Made by a program: the position numbers and the translations under genes. Shown in pieces: positions 6,995 through 13,513 of a stretch of 13,609 bases of DNA. Each line of letters starts with the position of its first letter. Positions within the stretch are counted from its first letter, which is position 1. The notes under the pieces were generated by a model. The model did no database searches, was not told where the DNA came from, and saw nothing but the letters and a program-made list of their open reading frames with translations. The stretch spans positions 1 to 13,609 of the forward strand of contig DAIRGS010000187.1 of NCBI GenBank assembly GCA_036794395.1. Direction: 5' to 3'. The DNA is from DASXMX01 sp036794395. Its GTDB lineage: Bacteria > Planctomycetota > Phycisphaerae > Tepidisphaerales > Tepidisphaeraceae.

Positions 6995-8053
6995 ATGTCT
7001 GAATCAACTCGAAAAGTGACGCTGACGTTCGGCGGCGAGGGTTTCGCCGACGGGCGGGTGCCGCTCACGCTGCTGGCTGAGAAGCTCAAGGCGTTGCAAT
7101 CGCTCCTGTTTCACGCGGCGGCGACTGTGGAACACGACCCGGCCGGGCGACGCGGCCAGTGGGCAAACCGGTACCGGGATGCGGTGGAGCTTCGCTTCAC
7201 TGACGCGCACCACAGCGAGTTAACGATTGAAGCGGAACTGCCAGCCACGAGCCTGTTCGACGACAACCTCGGCACGCGAGCGCTGGACTTGGCGTATGGC
7301 TTCGCCGAGGACGTTGAGGCGGGCCGTGGCGCTGATGCGTCACGCCGTGTACCAGACCGCCAGGAGCGCCTGCTGCTTCTGCGAACGCTCGAACAGCTTG
7401 CTCCCCGGTCACCCGAGGGTTACGCGCTCACGTTCGCGAATGGGTCAGCCGGGCATGCCGGGGTGCGCATCTCGGCTCAGACGCGGGCCAAGGCGCAGAT
7501 GCTTATCTACCGCGAGTTGCTCGACGAACGGGGTGATGTCGAAGAGGCTCGCGTGGTGGGTACGTTAACCAAGATTCATTACGACGTCGCCCCACAAATG
7601 CTTTCGGTTCGCGTGTCAGCCGGGCAGGAGGTGCGGTGTTACTACGACGAGTCGCTTCGCGAGCAGGTGGCAAGCCTCTGCGCGGGAAGCATCGTTGAGG
7701 TCGTCGGCCTTGCGGGAAAGTCAGCCGGCGGACGTCTCAAGCAGATCGACTATGTCAAGACGGTTGACCCGGTCAGCATGGAGCCCGTCCGCATCACACG
7801 TTTTGAGCACAGTGGGCGGAGCTATCAACTTCGGGAGGCCATCGCGTTCAACGTCGAGTTTGCTGAAGGCGTGTGGGCGTACAGCAACGATGCGTTGGGC
7901 ATTCGTGGGTTCGCCGACCGACGGGACGACGCCCTTCGTGAATTGCACGAGGCGTTCGACTTCGGGTACCGTGATATTGGCCTCGCCGACGAGTCGGCGT
8001 TGATCGGGAAGGCGATCGATATGAGGAGAGAGTTTCAGCGATTGGTGCGTTAA
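6995..8053 (+). CDS. Unknown 352-residue protein with HicB-like C-terminal segment
   Basis: I do not recognise the whole protein. Three parts can be seen. Residues about 6-90 open with VTLTFGGEGFADGRVPL and a helix rich in leucine. Residues about 185-258 (GTLTKIHYD, SVRVSAGQEVRCYYDE, IVEVVGLAG) look like a small beta-barrel, perhaps an OB-like nucleic-acid-binding domain. Residues about 277-333 follow the pattern of HicB antitoxins: a strand NVEFAEGVWAY, LGIRGFADRRDDAL, then helix LRELHEAFDFG. GGGAG precedes ATG 6995 by nine bases. A HicA-like gene starts 16 bases after its stop, so the two form an operon. If the HicB reading is right, this is a greatly enlarged antitoxin carrying extra domains. 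That is inference from pattern only. There are no transmembrane segments; the protein should be cytoplasmic. Confidence 0.7.
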   Translation: MSESTRKVTLTFGGEGFADGRVPLTLLAEKLKALQSLLFHAAATVEHDPAGRRGQWANRYRDAVELRFTDAHHSELTIEAELPATSLFDDNLGTRALDLAYGFAEDVEAGRGADASRRVPDRQERLLLLRTLEQLAPRSPEGYALTFANGSAGHAGVRISAQTRAKAQMLIYRELLDERGDVEEARVVGTLTKIHYDVAPQMLSVRVSAGQEVRCYYDESLREQVASLCAGSIVEVVGLAGKSAGGRLKQIDYVKTVDPVSMEPVRITRFEHSGRSYQLREAIAFNVEFAEGVWAYSNDALGIRGFADRRDDALRELHEAFDFGYRDIGLADESALIGKAIDMRREFQRLVR

Positions 8054-8069
8054 CCGGGGGAAACTGACC

Positions 8070-8381
8070 ATGCCACGCGGCGCCCGCGATATTGCATCGA
8101 ATTTACAGCGCAAGGGATTTGTGCCTGATGAAGGCGATCATACCTTCTACCGTTTGTTCGTCGATGGAAAGAACACGGGAATTCGTACAAAAATCAGTCA
8201 CGGCGAGAAGGAAATTCACGACGGATTGCTCGCGCAGATGGCGAAGCAAGCCCGCCTCGTGAAGAAGGAGTTTCTTGAGCTGGTCGATTGTCCGATGAGC
8301 GACGCGCGATATCTCGAACTGCTTCGCGAGCGAGGGCATCTCCCGAAGGCGGAGGGTTCGGGCATAGACAACCAGCAATAA
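8070..8381 (+). CDS. HicA-like small protein, putative mRNA interferase toxin
   Basis: A 103-residue protein whose layout follows HicA toxins: an N-terminal helix (ARDIASNLQRKGFVP), a strand with a histidine in the catalytic-like position (EGDHTFYRL, His24), a basic strand (KNTGIRTKIS), the HG.KEI motif (SHGEKEI, 43-49), then DGLLAQMAKQARL resembling the HicA 'LRSILKQAGLS' helix. It is longer than classical HicA (about 60-85 residues), with about 35 extra C-terminal residues (ELVDCPMSDARYLELLRERG). HicA proteins fold like a double-stranded RNA-binding domain and cleave mRNA. GGGGG lies upstream of ATG 8070, and the gene follows the 352-residue protein by 16 bases. The toxin call is inferred from pattern and gene pairing. 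Confidence 0.7.
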   Translation: MPRGARDIASNLQRKGFVPDEGDHTFYRLFVDGKNTGIRTKISHGEKEIHDGLLAQMAKQARLVKKEFLELVDCPMSDARYLELLRERGHLPKAEGSGIDNQQ

Positions 8382-8411
8382 CAAGATCCGCTCGCAGTGG
8401 CGTCTCGTCGG

Positions 8412-8447
8412 CTCCGGCAGTTGTTCCCATCGCCGGAGGACTATTGA
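8412..8447 (+). pseudogene. Possible second hsdS tail remnant
   Basis: The frame from 8412 reads LRQLFPSPEDY followed by TGA (8445-8447), like the last residues of many type I HsdS subunits (..GLMQQLFPSP..). The first 11 bases from 8418 are identical to the hsdS tail at 6618-6628. Only about ten residues can be matched and no upstream hsdS sequence is seen, so the assignment is weak. Confidence 0.4.
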
Positions 8448-8531
8448 CTGATGGCGGGCATGGGCGCGATAGCCATGATGCGTATAATAGTAAGTAGTTT
8501 CTTATTTGAGCAGTGCAAGAAAAGGTGCGTG

Positions 8532-8987
8532 ATGTCCGGAAGAGCTGACATATTGGTCAAGACAAATTTGGGTAGGCCATTGGCGTTGGTCGAGGTGAAG
8601 AACCTTCCGCAGCTCTCGGAGGGGAGCGCGGTTGATGTTCTCAATGATGTTGTTCAGTCCTCGGCTGACGCGATTCCGTACGTGATGGTCGTGTCTCAGT
8701 CGGCCGGATTCATCTGGCAACTTAAACGCAATGACGCAACTGGTGGGTTGGATTATGGAAAGCCGCAGTTGCTGGACATGACTCCTGTCTTTCGTGAATA
8801 CCTCACTGAAGCCGAGCTTGGCCGGTATATTCGCGGTGCAAACCTGAATCTGGTTTTAGTCCATTGGCTGGGGGATTTGGCTCGCGGGGGCTCGGCGGTT
8901 TTGCCGCAAACACGGGGAAACGGGCCGTTTTCTCAATTCGTCTCCGACATTCGGGGGGCGCAGGTCAATCTCGAAGCGTTGGTATGA
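8532..8987 (+). CDS. Small PD-(D/E)XK-like nuclease-fold protein
   Basis: A 151-residue protein, from ATG 8532, which has an AAAGG site just upstream. Near the N-terminus is a restriction-endonuclease-fold signature: Asp6 in RADILV and Glu21-x-Lys23 in LALVEVKNL, separated as in the core beta-hairpin. A strand VMVVSQSAGFIWQL (51-64) resembles the strand that follows the catalytic core in type I R-subunit-like and related nucleases. It is unusually short before the Asp, lacking most of the normal first helix. The frame is open upstream to ATG 8451, but that extension has no conserved look. The stop overlaps the next start as ATGA, so production is coupled to the PIN-like protein. The family is not recognised; nuclease activity is possible but unproven. 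The alternative is a binding-only antitoxin or regulator using the same fold. Confidence 0.65.
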   Translation: MSGRADILVKTNLGRPLALVEVKNLPQLSEGSAVDVLNDVVQSSADAIPYVMVVSQSAGFIWQLKRNDATGGLDYGKPQLLDMTPVFREYLTEAELGRYIRGANLNLVLVHWLGDLARGGSAVLPQTRGNGPFSQFVSDIRGAQVNLEALV

Positions 8988-9586
8988 TCGTTTACGTCGA
9001 GTCAAATTTTTGTCTTGAGCTGGCCTTTCAGCAGGAGGAGGAAGCTCAAGCCGAGGAGATTCTTCAACTTGCCGAAGGCGGGCGGTTGGAACTTGTCTTT
9101 CCGCAGTTTGCGGTCAGCGAGCCGTTCTCAACGCTCAATCGGTACGACAACGAGCGGGGTCGATTTCTCACCGACCTGAACAAGCAGCTTTCTCAACTGA
9201 ACCGTTCCGTGCCGCATCAAGGGATCGTTGCTGGAACGCAGCCGCTGGTTGCGACGCTAACCCGGATAGGACAGGACCAAACCAATCGGCTTGAGACGGT
9301 CGTCGCACGGATGCTTCGCTCTGGGCGAACGATTTCACTGACAGCGCCGCTGTTCGCTGACGCGCAGCGGCTTGAGGGGCTGTATGCCCTTTCTCCGCAA
9401 GACGCGATTGTTGGCGCGTCTGTACTGGGCGACCTTCAGGCGCAGAAGGCGGACCCGGACTCGCACGCGTTTCTGAGCCGTAATTCAAAAGATTTTAACC
9501 CAATGAAAGCAGCCTTTGGCGCGGTGGGTTGCCGGTATCTGTCCAAATTCCGCGACGGATTGCAATTCATTGGCTCGAAGATTTGA
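8984..9586 (+). CDS. PIN-like domain protein
   Basis: A 200-residue protein starting at the ATG that overlaps the upstream stop by ATGA; an in-frame start at 8864 would lie inside the upstream gene and is unlikely. The N-terminus MIVYVESNFCLELAF matches the first PIN strand, with Glu6 in place of the usual Asp (DTN becomes ESN). Other acidic positions fit the fold: Glu46 (VSEPF), Asp140 (LSPQDAIV), and the SRNSKDF strand near 165-171 with Asp170. PIN proteins are metal-dependent RNases or related enzymes. It begins on the tail of the nuclease-fold gene and ends 28 bases before hsdM. The pairing suggests a two-gene toxin or defence module; which partner is toxic is not evident. Confidence 0.72.
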   Translation: MIVYVESNFCLELAFQQEEEAQAEEILQLAEGGRLELVFPQFAVSEPFSTLNRYDNERGRFLTDLNKQLSQLNRSVPHQGIVAGTQPLVATLTRIGQDQTNRLETVVARMLRSGRTISLTAPLFADAQRLEGLYALSPQDAIVGASVLGDLQAQKADPDSHAFLSRNSKDFNPMKAAFGAVGCRYLSKFRDGLQFIGSKI

Positions 9587-9614
9587 GTCGGCACGTGCCC
9601 GACAGATTCAATCG

Positions 9615-11267
9615 ATGACCGAACAAACCCAAAAAGAACTCGGCAGAACGCTTTGGAACATCGCCGACACGCTGCGCGGGTCGATGAACGCGGACGACTT
9701 TCGCGACTACATGCTGTCGTTCCTGTTCCTGCGCTATCTTTCGGACAACTACGAGGCGGCGGCAAAGAAGGAGCTGGGCGGCGACTATCCGAAGGTCACG
9801 ATTGACGAGGCGCAGGGCGCGGCGAAGACGCCACTGGGGATGTGGTACGAGAAGAACAAGAAGGACGTCGGGGATTTTGAGAAGCAAATGCGCCGAAAGG
9901 TGCATTATGTCATCAAGCCCGAATACGTATGGGACCACATCGTCCACCTGGCCAAGACGCAGAACGACGAACTGTTGAACACCCTTCAAAAGGGGCTTAC
10001 GTACATCGAGGAAGATTCGTTCCAGAGCAGTTTCCAGGGGTTGTTCTCGGAGATCAACCTTGCCTCGGACAAGCTTGGGAGGAAGTACGCGGACCGCAAC
10101 GCCAAGCTGTGCTCGATCATCTCGGAGATCGCCCGTGGGATGGCGCTTTTCTCGACCGACGTCGACACGCTCGGCGATGCGTATGAGTACCTGATCGGGC
10201 AGTTCGCGGCGGGGTCGGGGAAGAAGGCGGGCGAGTTTTATACGCCGCAGCAGATTTCGAGCATTCTGTCGGGAATCGTCACGCTTGACAGCCAGGAGCC
10301 GAAGACGGGCACGCGCGACAAGCTGGACCGCGTGTTTGATTTCGCGTGCGGGTCGGGGTCATTGTTGCTGAACATCCGACACCGGATGAAGGAATCGGGC
10401 GGCACGATCGGCAAGATTTACGGGCAGGAATACAACGTCACTACCTACAACCTGGCGCGCATGAACATGCTGCTGCATGGGTTGAAGGATACGGAGTTTG
10501 AGATCTACCACGGCGACACGCTCACCAATGCGTGGGACTGGCTGCGGGAGACGAACCCGGCGAAGAAGCCGCAGTTTGATGCGGTCGTGGCGAATCCGCC
10601 GTTCAGCTATCGGTGGGAAGCGAAGGACGAGGTGAGCGAGGACCCGCGGTTCAAGAACCACGGCGTTGCGCCGAAGAGCGCGGCTGACTTCGCGTTTGTC
10701 CTCCACGGGCTGCACTACCTGAAGGACGACGGGGTGATGGCGATCATTCTGCCGCACGGGGTTCTGTTCCGCGGCGGCGCGGAAGAGCGGATTCGCCGTA
10801 AGCTGCTGGAGGATGGGCATATCGATACCGTGATCGGGTTGCCGGCCAACCTGTTTTACTCGACCGGAATTCCGGTATGCATCCTGGTGTTGAAGAAGTG
10901 CAAGAAGCCGGACGATGTGCTTTTCATCAATGCCAGCGAACAGTTTGTGAAAGGCAAGCGCCAGAACCAACTGACGGCAGAGCACATCGACAAAATCATC
11001 AAAACGTACCAAACCCGGAAGAAGGAGGATCGATACTCAAAACGGGTGACGATGAAGGAAATTGAGGCCAATGACTACAACTTGAACATCTCAAGGTATG
11101 TCAGTACCGCGCAGGACGAAGTCGAGATCGACCTGGCGGCGACTCATGGCGAGCTTGTAAAAATCGAGAGCGCTATCCGTAAGGCAACGACCAAACACAA
11201 TGAATTCCTGAGAGAGCTTGGGTTACCGCTGTTGCCATCGCCAGATGGTGATTCGTCGAGAGAGTAG
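9615..11267 (+). CDS. hsdM: Type I restriction-modification methylase subunit HsdM
   Basis: A 550-residue protein of normal family length. The N-terminal HsdM_N helical domain is clear (LGRTLWNIADTLRGSM, DFRDYMLSFLFLRYLSDNY). The N6-adenine methylase domain follows: GEFYTPQQI (207-215) as motif X, FDFACGSGSL (241-250) as motif I, QEYN (271-274), and VVANPPFSYRW (324-334) as catalytic motif IV. It methylates adenine in the site chosen by HsdS within an M2S complex. ATG 9615 is chosen because the family N-terminus starts there; no clear ribosome site precedes it, so it may be translated by coupling with the PIN-like gene 28 bases upstream. No intact hsdS or hsdR lies in this window. Unless they lie elsewhere, the enzyme has no specificity subunit. 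Catalytic motifs are intact. Confidence 0.95.
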   Translation: MTEQTQKELGRTLWNIADTLRGSMNADDFRDYMLSFLFLRYLSDNYEAAAKKELGGDYPKVTIDEAQGAAKTPLGMWYEKNKKDVGDFEKQMRRKVHYVIKPEYVWDHIVHLAKTQNDELLNTLQKGLTYIEEDSFQSSFQGLFSEINLASDKLGRKYADRNAKLCSIISEIARGMALFSTDVDTLGDAYEYLIGQFAAGSGKKAGEFYTPQQISSILSGIVTLDSQEPKTGTRDKLDRVFDFACGSGSLLLNIRHRMKESGGTIGKIYGQEYNVTTYNLARMNMLLHGLKDTEFEIYHGDTLTNAWDWLRETNPAKKPQFDAVVANPPFSYRWEAKDEVSEDPRFKNHGVAPKSAADFAFVLHGLHYLKDDGVMAIILPHGVLFRGGAEERIRRKLLEDGHIDTVIGLPANLFYSTGIPVCILVLKKCKKPDDVLFINASEQFVKGKRQNQLTAEHIDKIIKTYQTRKKEDRYSKRVTMKEIEANDYNLNISRYVSTAQDEVEIDLAATHGELVKIESAIRKATTKHNEFLRELGLPLLPSPDGDSSRE

Positions 11268-11291
11268 GAGGAGCGAGGGCCGAAAATTTTG

Positions 11292-11321
11292 TTAGCATTT
11301 TGTTCGGTCTCTTGGTAACAT
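11292..11321 (+). promoter_or_regulatory. Possible promoter of the Mrr-like gene
   Basis: This AT-richer stretch contains TTAGCA (11292-11297) and TAACAT (11316-11321), spaced by 18 bases. A start of transcription a few bases downstream would fall at or near the ATG at 11328. The hexamers match the consensus only partly. Confidence 0.3.
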
Positions 11322-11327
11322 GCGGGG

Positions 11328-12044
11328 ATGAGCGAAAACTATGGGCCGAAGATGACGGGGTTGCAGTATGAGGCGTTATGCCGGCATGCGATATCGAGGT
11401 TGTATGGGGTGCCGGTGGATCAGATTCATGGGGGGCATCTGCTGGGGGTGACGAATCGGAGGCAGAAGACGCGGCATCAGATTGATTTGTACTGGACGGC
11501 ATCGGATGGGGTGTGCGAGTACAAGGTGTTCGCCAATGCGAAATGGCGTGTTGACAGCGTGGACATGGCGGACGTGATGGAGTTGATTGGGGTTTGGCGG
11601 GACATCGGGATGCACAAAGCGATGATCATCACGAATTCCGAGTTCGACATCGGGGTTAGGAAGCAGGCGGAGGAGAAGGGAATTGCGTTGTTGATCGTTC
11701 GGCCGTGCGTTGATCTCGGGGGGCTGGGGGTGAAGAAGGTGGATGTGGTGGTGCAGGAAGTGGAGAAGATCGCGGCGGAACGAACGGAGCCGGTGTTTGG
11801 GTTTGAGGTGGTGCATAAGGGATGGGGACCCTTCGACGGGGCTCAGGGCAGGGGAATGGAGAATGGAAAATTGAAAATGGAAAATGAAGCGGGCGCTTCG
11901 CGAGAGAGTGGAGCAGTAGAGGGAGAGAGCGCGGAAGAGCAAGGGGGGATGTGGTTGATTGGGGGTGGTGGAGGTGACGGGGAAGTGGAGGGGGTGGAGA
12001 ATAAGGCGATGGGGACGGGGGAGATTCCGAATAAGATGATGTGA
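11328..12044 (+). CDS. Mrr-like restriction endonuclease, 3' end made of repeat sequence
   Basis: A 238-residue product. Residues about 8-150 form an Mrr-type PD-(D/E)XK nuclease: helix LQYEALCRHAISRLYG, Asp53 in HQIDLYW, Glu64-x-Lys66 in CEYKVF, then VDMADVMELIGVWRDIG and the strand-helix KAMIITNSEF with RKQAEEKGIALLIV, all typical of this family. Such proteins cut DNA, often modified DNA. From about residue 166 (base 11825) the frame runs into a CCCTTCG..CTCAGGG repeat and a heptamer array (11858-11885), then a low-complexity Gly/Glu-rich tail, so the last ~70 residues are not ancestral. ATG 11328 follows TAACAT by only six bases, which may mean a leaderless transcript. The gene lies 60 bases after hsdM, perhaps with its own promoter. 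Confidence 0.82.
   Translation: MSENYGPKMTGLQYEALCRHAISRLYGVPVDQIHGGHLLGVTNRRQKTRHQIDLYWTASDGVCEYKVFANAKWRVDSVDMADVMELIGVWRDIGMHKAMIITNSEFDIGVRKQAEEKGIALLIVRPCVDLGGLGVKKVDVVVQEVEKIAAERTEPVFGFEVVHKGWGPFDGAQGRGMENGKLKMENEAGASRESGAVEGESAEEQGGMWLIGGGGGDGEVEGVENKAMGTGEIPNKMM
11827..11852. repeat. CCCTTCGAC..CTCAGGGCAGG interspersed repeat, copy 1
   Basis: It reads gacccttcgacggggctcag followed by ggcagg. A second copy stands at 12051-12074. The two copies match apart from a few central bases. This copy lies inside the reading frame of the Mrr-like gene and has been translated into it (residues ~167-175). Confidence 0.75.
11858..11885. repeat. Heptamer array GGAAAAT, 4 copies
   Basis: The units are ggagaat, ggaaaat, tgaaaat and ggaaaat. 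The array is inside the 3' end of the Mrr-like gene and encodes MENGKLKMENE-type residues. Its period is the same as the arrays at 77-125 and 12418-12445, with a different sequence. Confidence 0.8.
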
Positions 12045-12050
12045 GGAGGA

Positions 12051-12074
12051 CCCTTCGACTGCGCTCAGGGCAGG
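12051..12074. repeat. CCCTTCGAC..CTCAGGGCAGG interspersed repeat, copy 2
   Basis: It reads cccttcgactgcgctcaggg followed by cagg, just after the stop codon of the Mrr-like gene. It matches copy 1 at 11827-11852. Confidence 0.75.
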
Positions 12075-12553
12075 GGCACGGAGGCACGAAGAAGTAAAAG
12101 CGGAGGCAATTAACCACAGAGAACACAGAGGGCACAGAGAAAGTCACAGAGAAAGATAACGAAAGAGATTTAACCGCGGATTGCGCGGATGGCCGCGGAT
12201 GAAGAGAAAAGCGAAGCGGAAGGATTTCAAAAAGGTTTGTATCTGCGGCTGGGGAGGTTTTCGTCTGGCAGATCCTTCGCGTTGCTCAGGATGACAGCGG
12301 GCGATTTGAGATTTGAGATTGCAAAGAAAAGGGTTTTATCTGCGGCCATCTGCGTCATCTGCGGCCAGAGGGTTTTCGTCTTGTGGGTTTTTCGCTTTGC
12401 TCGGGATGACGGGGGTTGATTTCAGATTTCAGATTTCAGATTTGAGAAAAAGGGGATTGTATCTTTGTGCATCTGTGGCATCTGTGGCGGAAAAGGGGTT
12501 TCTTCCCGCGGGTCCTTCGCTGTGCTCAGGATGACATTGGGGGCGGTTGCGGG
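12075..12553. repeat. Gene-free patchwork of interspersed repeat fragments
   Basis: No credible gene was found here; short open frames are low-complexity products of the repeats. From left to right: an 'accacagagaacacagaggg' type string with further 'cacagag' units (about 12112-12150); 'accgcggattgcgcggatgg' followed by ccgcggatg (about 12173-12200); two GATTTGA units near 12303-12316; 'atctgcggccatctgcgtca' and tctgcgg strings (about 12338-12366) with a related 'catctgtggcatctgtggc' near 12469-12487; the heptamers at 12418-12445; and three CCTTCGC..TGCTC(A/G)GGATGAC units (about 12273-12295, 12390-12410 with a decayed start, 12513-12535). The stretch lies between the defence genes and the converging minus-strand genes. 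Confidence 0.75.
12418..12445. repeat. Heptamer array GATTTCA, 4 copies
   Basis: Three perfect GATTTCA units are followed by GATTTGA. A shorter relative with two GATTTGA units lies at 12303-12316. Confidence 0.85.
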
Positions 12554-12823
12554 CTACGGCAACGGCCCACGGCCGGCCCAGTGTTGTTCGAGGCCGACTA
12601 CGCCGGAGAGGACGATGGCGGCGGCGATCATCCCCAGAATAATCAAGCTGAAAATCACCCCCGCCTCGCGCGGGACCTGGGACATTCGCCTGCACTTAAT
12701 CGACTTGTAGACAATCGAAACCGCACCGGCCAGCGGGATCAGCATGAAGGGCCAGACCTTGTCCGACCAGATCGGCAAGGGATCGAGGAAGGGCGTCCAG
12801 GCCAGGATTGAGATCGTGATCAT
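12554..12823 (-). CDS. Small two-helix membrane protein, unknown function
   Basis: An 89-residue protein with two hydrophobic helices: about residues 22-40 (VWPFMLIPLAGAVSIVYKSI) and 55-77 (AGVIFSLIILGMIAAAIVLS). A basic loop between them (KCRRMSQVPR) suggests that it faces the cytoplasm. I do not recognise the family. Its ATG overlaps the stop of the upstream minus-strand gene as ATGA, so the two are translationally coupled and probably work together in the inner membrane. The N-terminus before the first helix (TPFLDPLPIWSD) would lie outside. The stop is TAG at 12556-12554, and the repeat patchwork begins immediately beyond it. Confidence 0.75.
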   Translation of the reverse strand: MITISILAWTPFLDPLPIWSDKVWPFMLIPLAGAVSIVYKSIKCRRMSQVPREAGVIFSLIILGMIAAAIVLSGVVGLEQHWAGRGPLP

Positions 12824-13404
12824 TCGTCCCCCTCTCGCCCGGCGCGGTAAGCGGCGTCGATGATGGCCAGCAGGTTTAGCATCCCCGCGACGGCGGTATA
12901 GAGCACGCCGAGCTCATTGGTGCGGGCGTGCGATCGTGCGCCCAATGGCTCGGCCAATCCCGCCACCTTGGGCCGGGATGCCATGACGCTTCCCCACGAA
13001 GCCGCCAGATCGAGCGGCCCGGCCAGCACTTGGGCGATGAACCACGGCTTGTTGCGAATCTCATCCAAAGGATGGACCTGCATCACCCACCCAATCGAGC
13101 CCGGCTCGGGTTCTTCGGCGATGCGGTCCTGCGTAATGACATCCCTCTGCTGAGTATTGGGATTGCGGCGCTCGCCGTACTCTCGGACAACCACGAGCGG
13201 CTGGCCGTGGTCGCCATAGCCGGGCACTTCCAAAACCTTCACGCCGCCCACCAGCAGGCCGGCGATGAACAACGCCATGATCGTCGCGCCGACGACAAAC
13301 CCCCGTACACGCTGACCCATCAGCCAATAACCGGCACCCGGCACCAGCCAGGAGGCGATTGCAACGACAGGCACAGGAACATTTGACGAGGAGTTGGCCA
13401 GCAT
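12820..13404 (-). CDS. DUF6677-like planctomycete membrane protein
   Basis: A 194-residue protein. The N-terminus (PVVAIASWLVPGAGYWLMGQRVRG) has the look of the planctomycete DUF6677 family, followed by a second hydrophobic helix FVVGATIMALFIAGLLVGGV (about 36-55). A polar central stretch (about 60-115), probably outside the membrane, carries many charged residues. Further hydrophobic segments lie near 122-140 (PWFIAQVLAGPLDLAAS) and 165-183 (LGVLYTAVAGMLNLLAIIDA). Family function is unknown. It is the first gene of a two-gene minus-strand operon with the 89-residue membrane protein. It converges on the defence island and has no visible relation to it, so it probably marks the ordinary chromosome. 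The family name is from memory and needs an HMM check. Confidence 0.72.
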   Translation of the reverse strand: MLANSSSNVPVPVVAIASWLVPGAGYWLMGQRVRGFVVGATIMALFIAGLLVGGVKVLEVPGYGDHGQPLVVVREYGERRNPNTQQRDVITQDRIAEEPEPGSIGWVMQVHPLDEIRNKPWFIAQVLAGPLDLAASWGSVMASRPKVAGLAEPLGARSHARTNELGVLYTAVAGMLNLLAIIDAAYRAGREGDE

Positions 13405-13415
13405 CAGGGCGTGCT

Positions 13416-13443
13416 ACTGTATCCGCCTGCCTCAAAGGGGCAA
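13416..13443 (-). promoter_or_regulatory. Possible promoter of the DUF6677-like operon
   Basis: On the minus strand TTGCCC (13443-13438) and TACAGT (13421-13416) are spaced by 16 bases and lie 12 bases before the ATG at 13404. Each hexamer matches consensus at four of six positions. The call is tentative. Confidence 0.3.
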
Positions 13444-13513
13444 GAGTGGGAGGCTTCGACACAGTGCGAAGGGTCCGTGACACTTTAGGCGGCCTTCTTC
13501 TCCCTCCACCCGT

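Noticed and set aside
8451..8531. Upstream in-frame start for the nuclease-fold gene, and a TATAAT at 8483-8488 paired with TTGACT at 8444-8449
   Set aside because: The 27 extra residues do not look conserved and begin at the hsdS-like tail. The two hexamers are 33 bases apart, too far for a standard promoter; TATAAT alone may still matter.
8864..8983. Longer N-terminus for the PIN-like protein
   Set aside because: The extension lies wholly within the upstream gene and is Gly/Arg-rich. The PIN fold begins exactly at ATG 8984.
9516..9614. Longer N-terminus for HsdM
   Set aside because: It overlaps the PIN-like gene and shows no HsdM similarity; the family N-terminus starts at ATG 9615.
12189..12811. 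Several short plus-strand open frames of 70-115 codons
   Set aside because: Those up to about 12540 translate the dispersed repeats, and the later ones are shadows of the minus-strand membrane gene.
12917..13483. Open frames overlapping the DUF6677-like gene on both strands
   Set aside because: They are GC-rich shadows. Only the minus-strand frame 12820-13404 has membrane segments and an ATGA link to the next gene.
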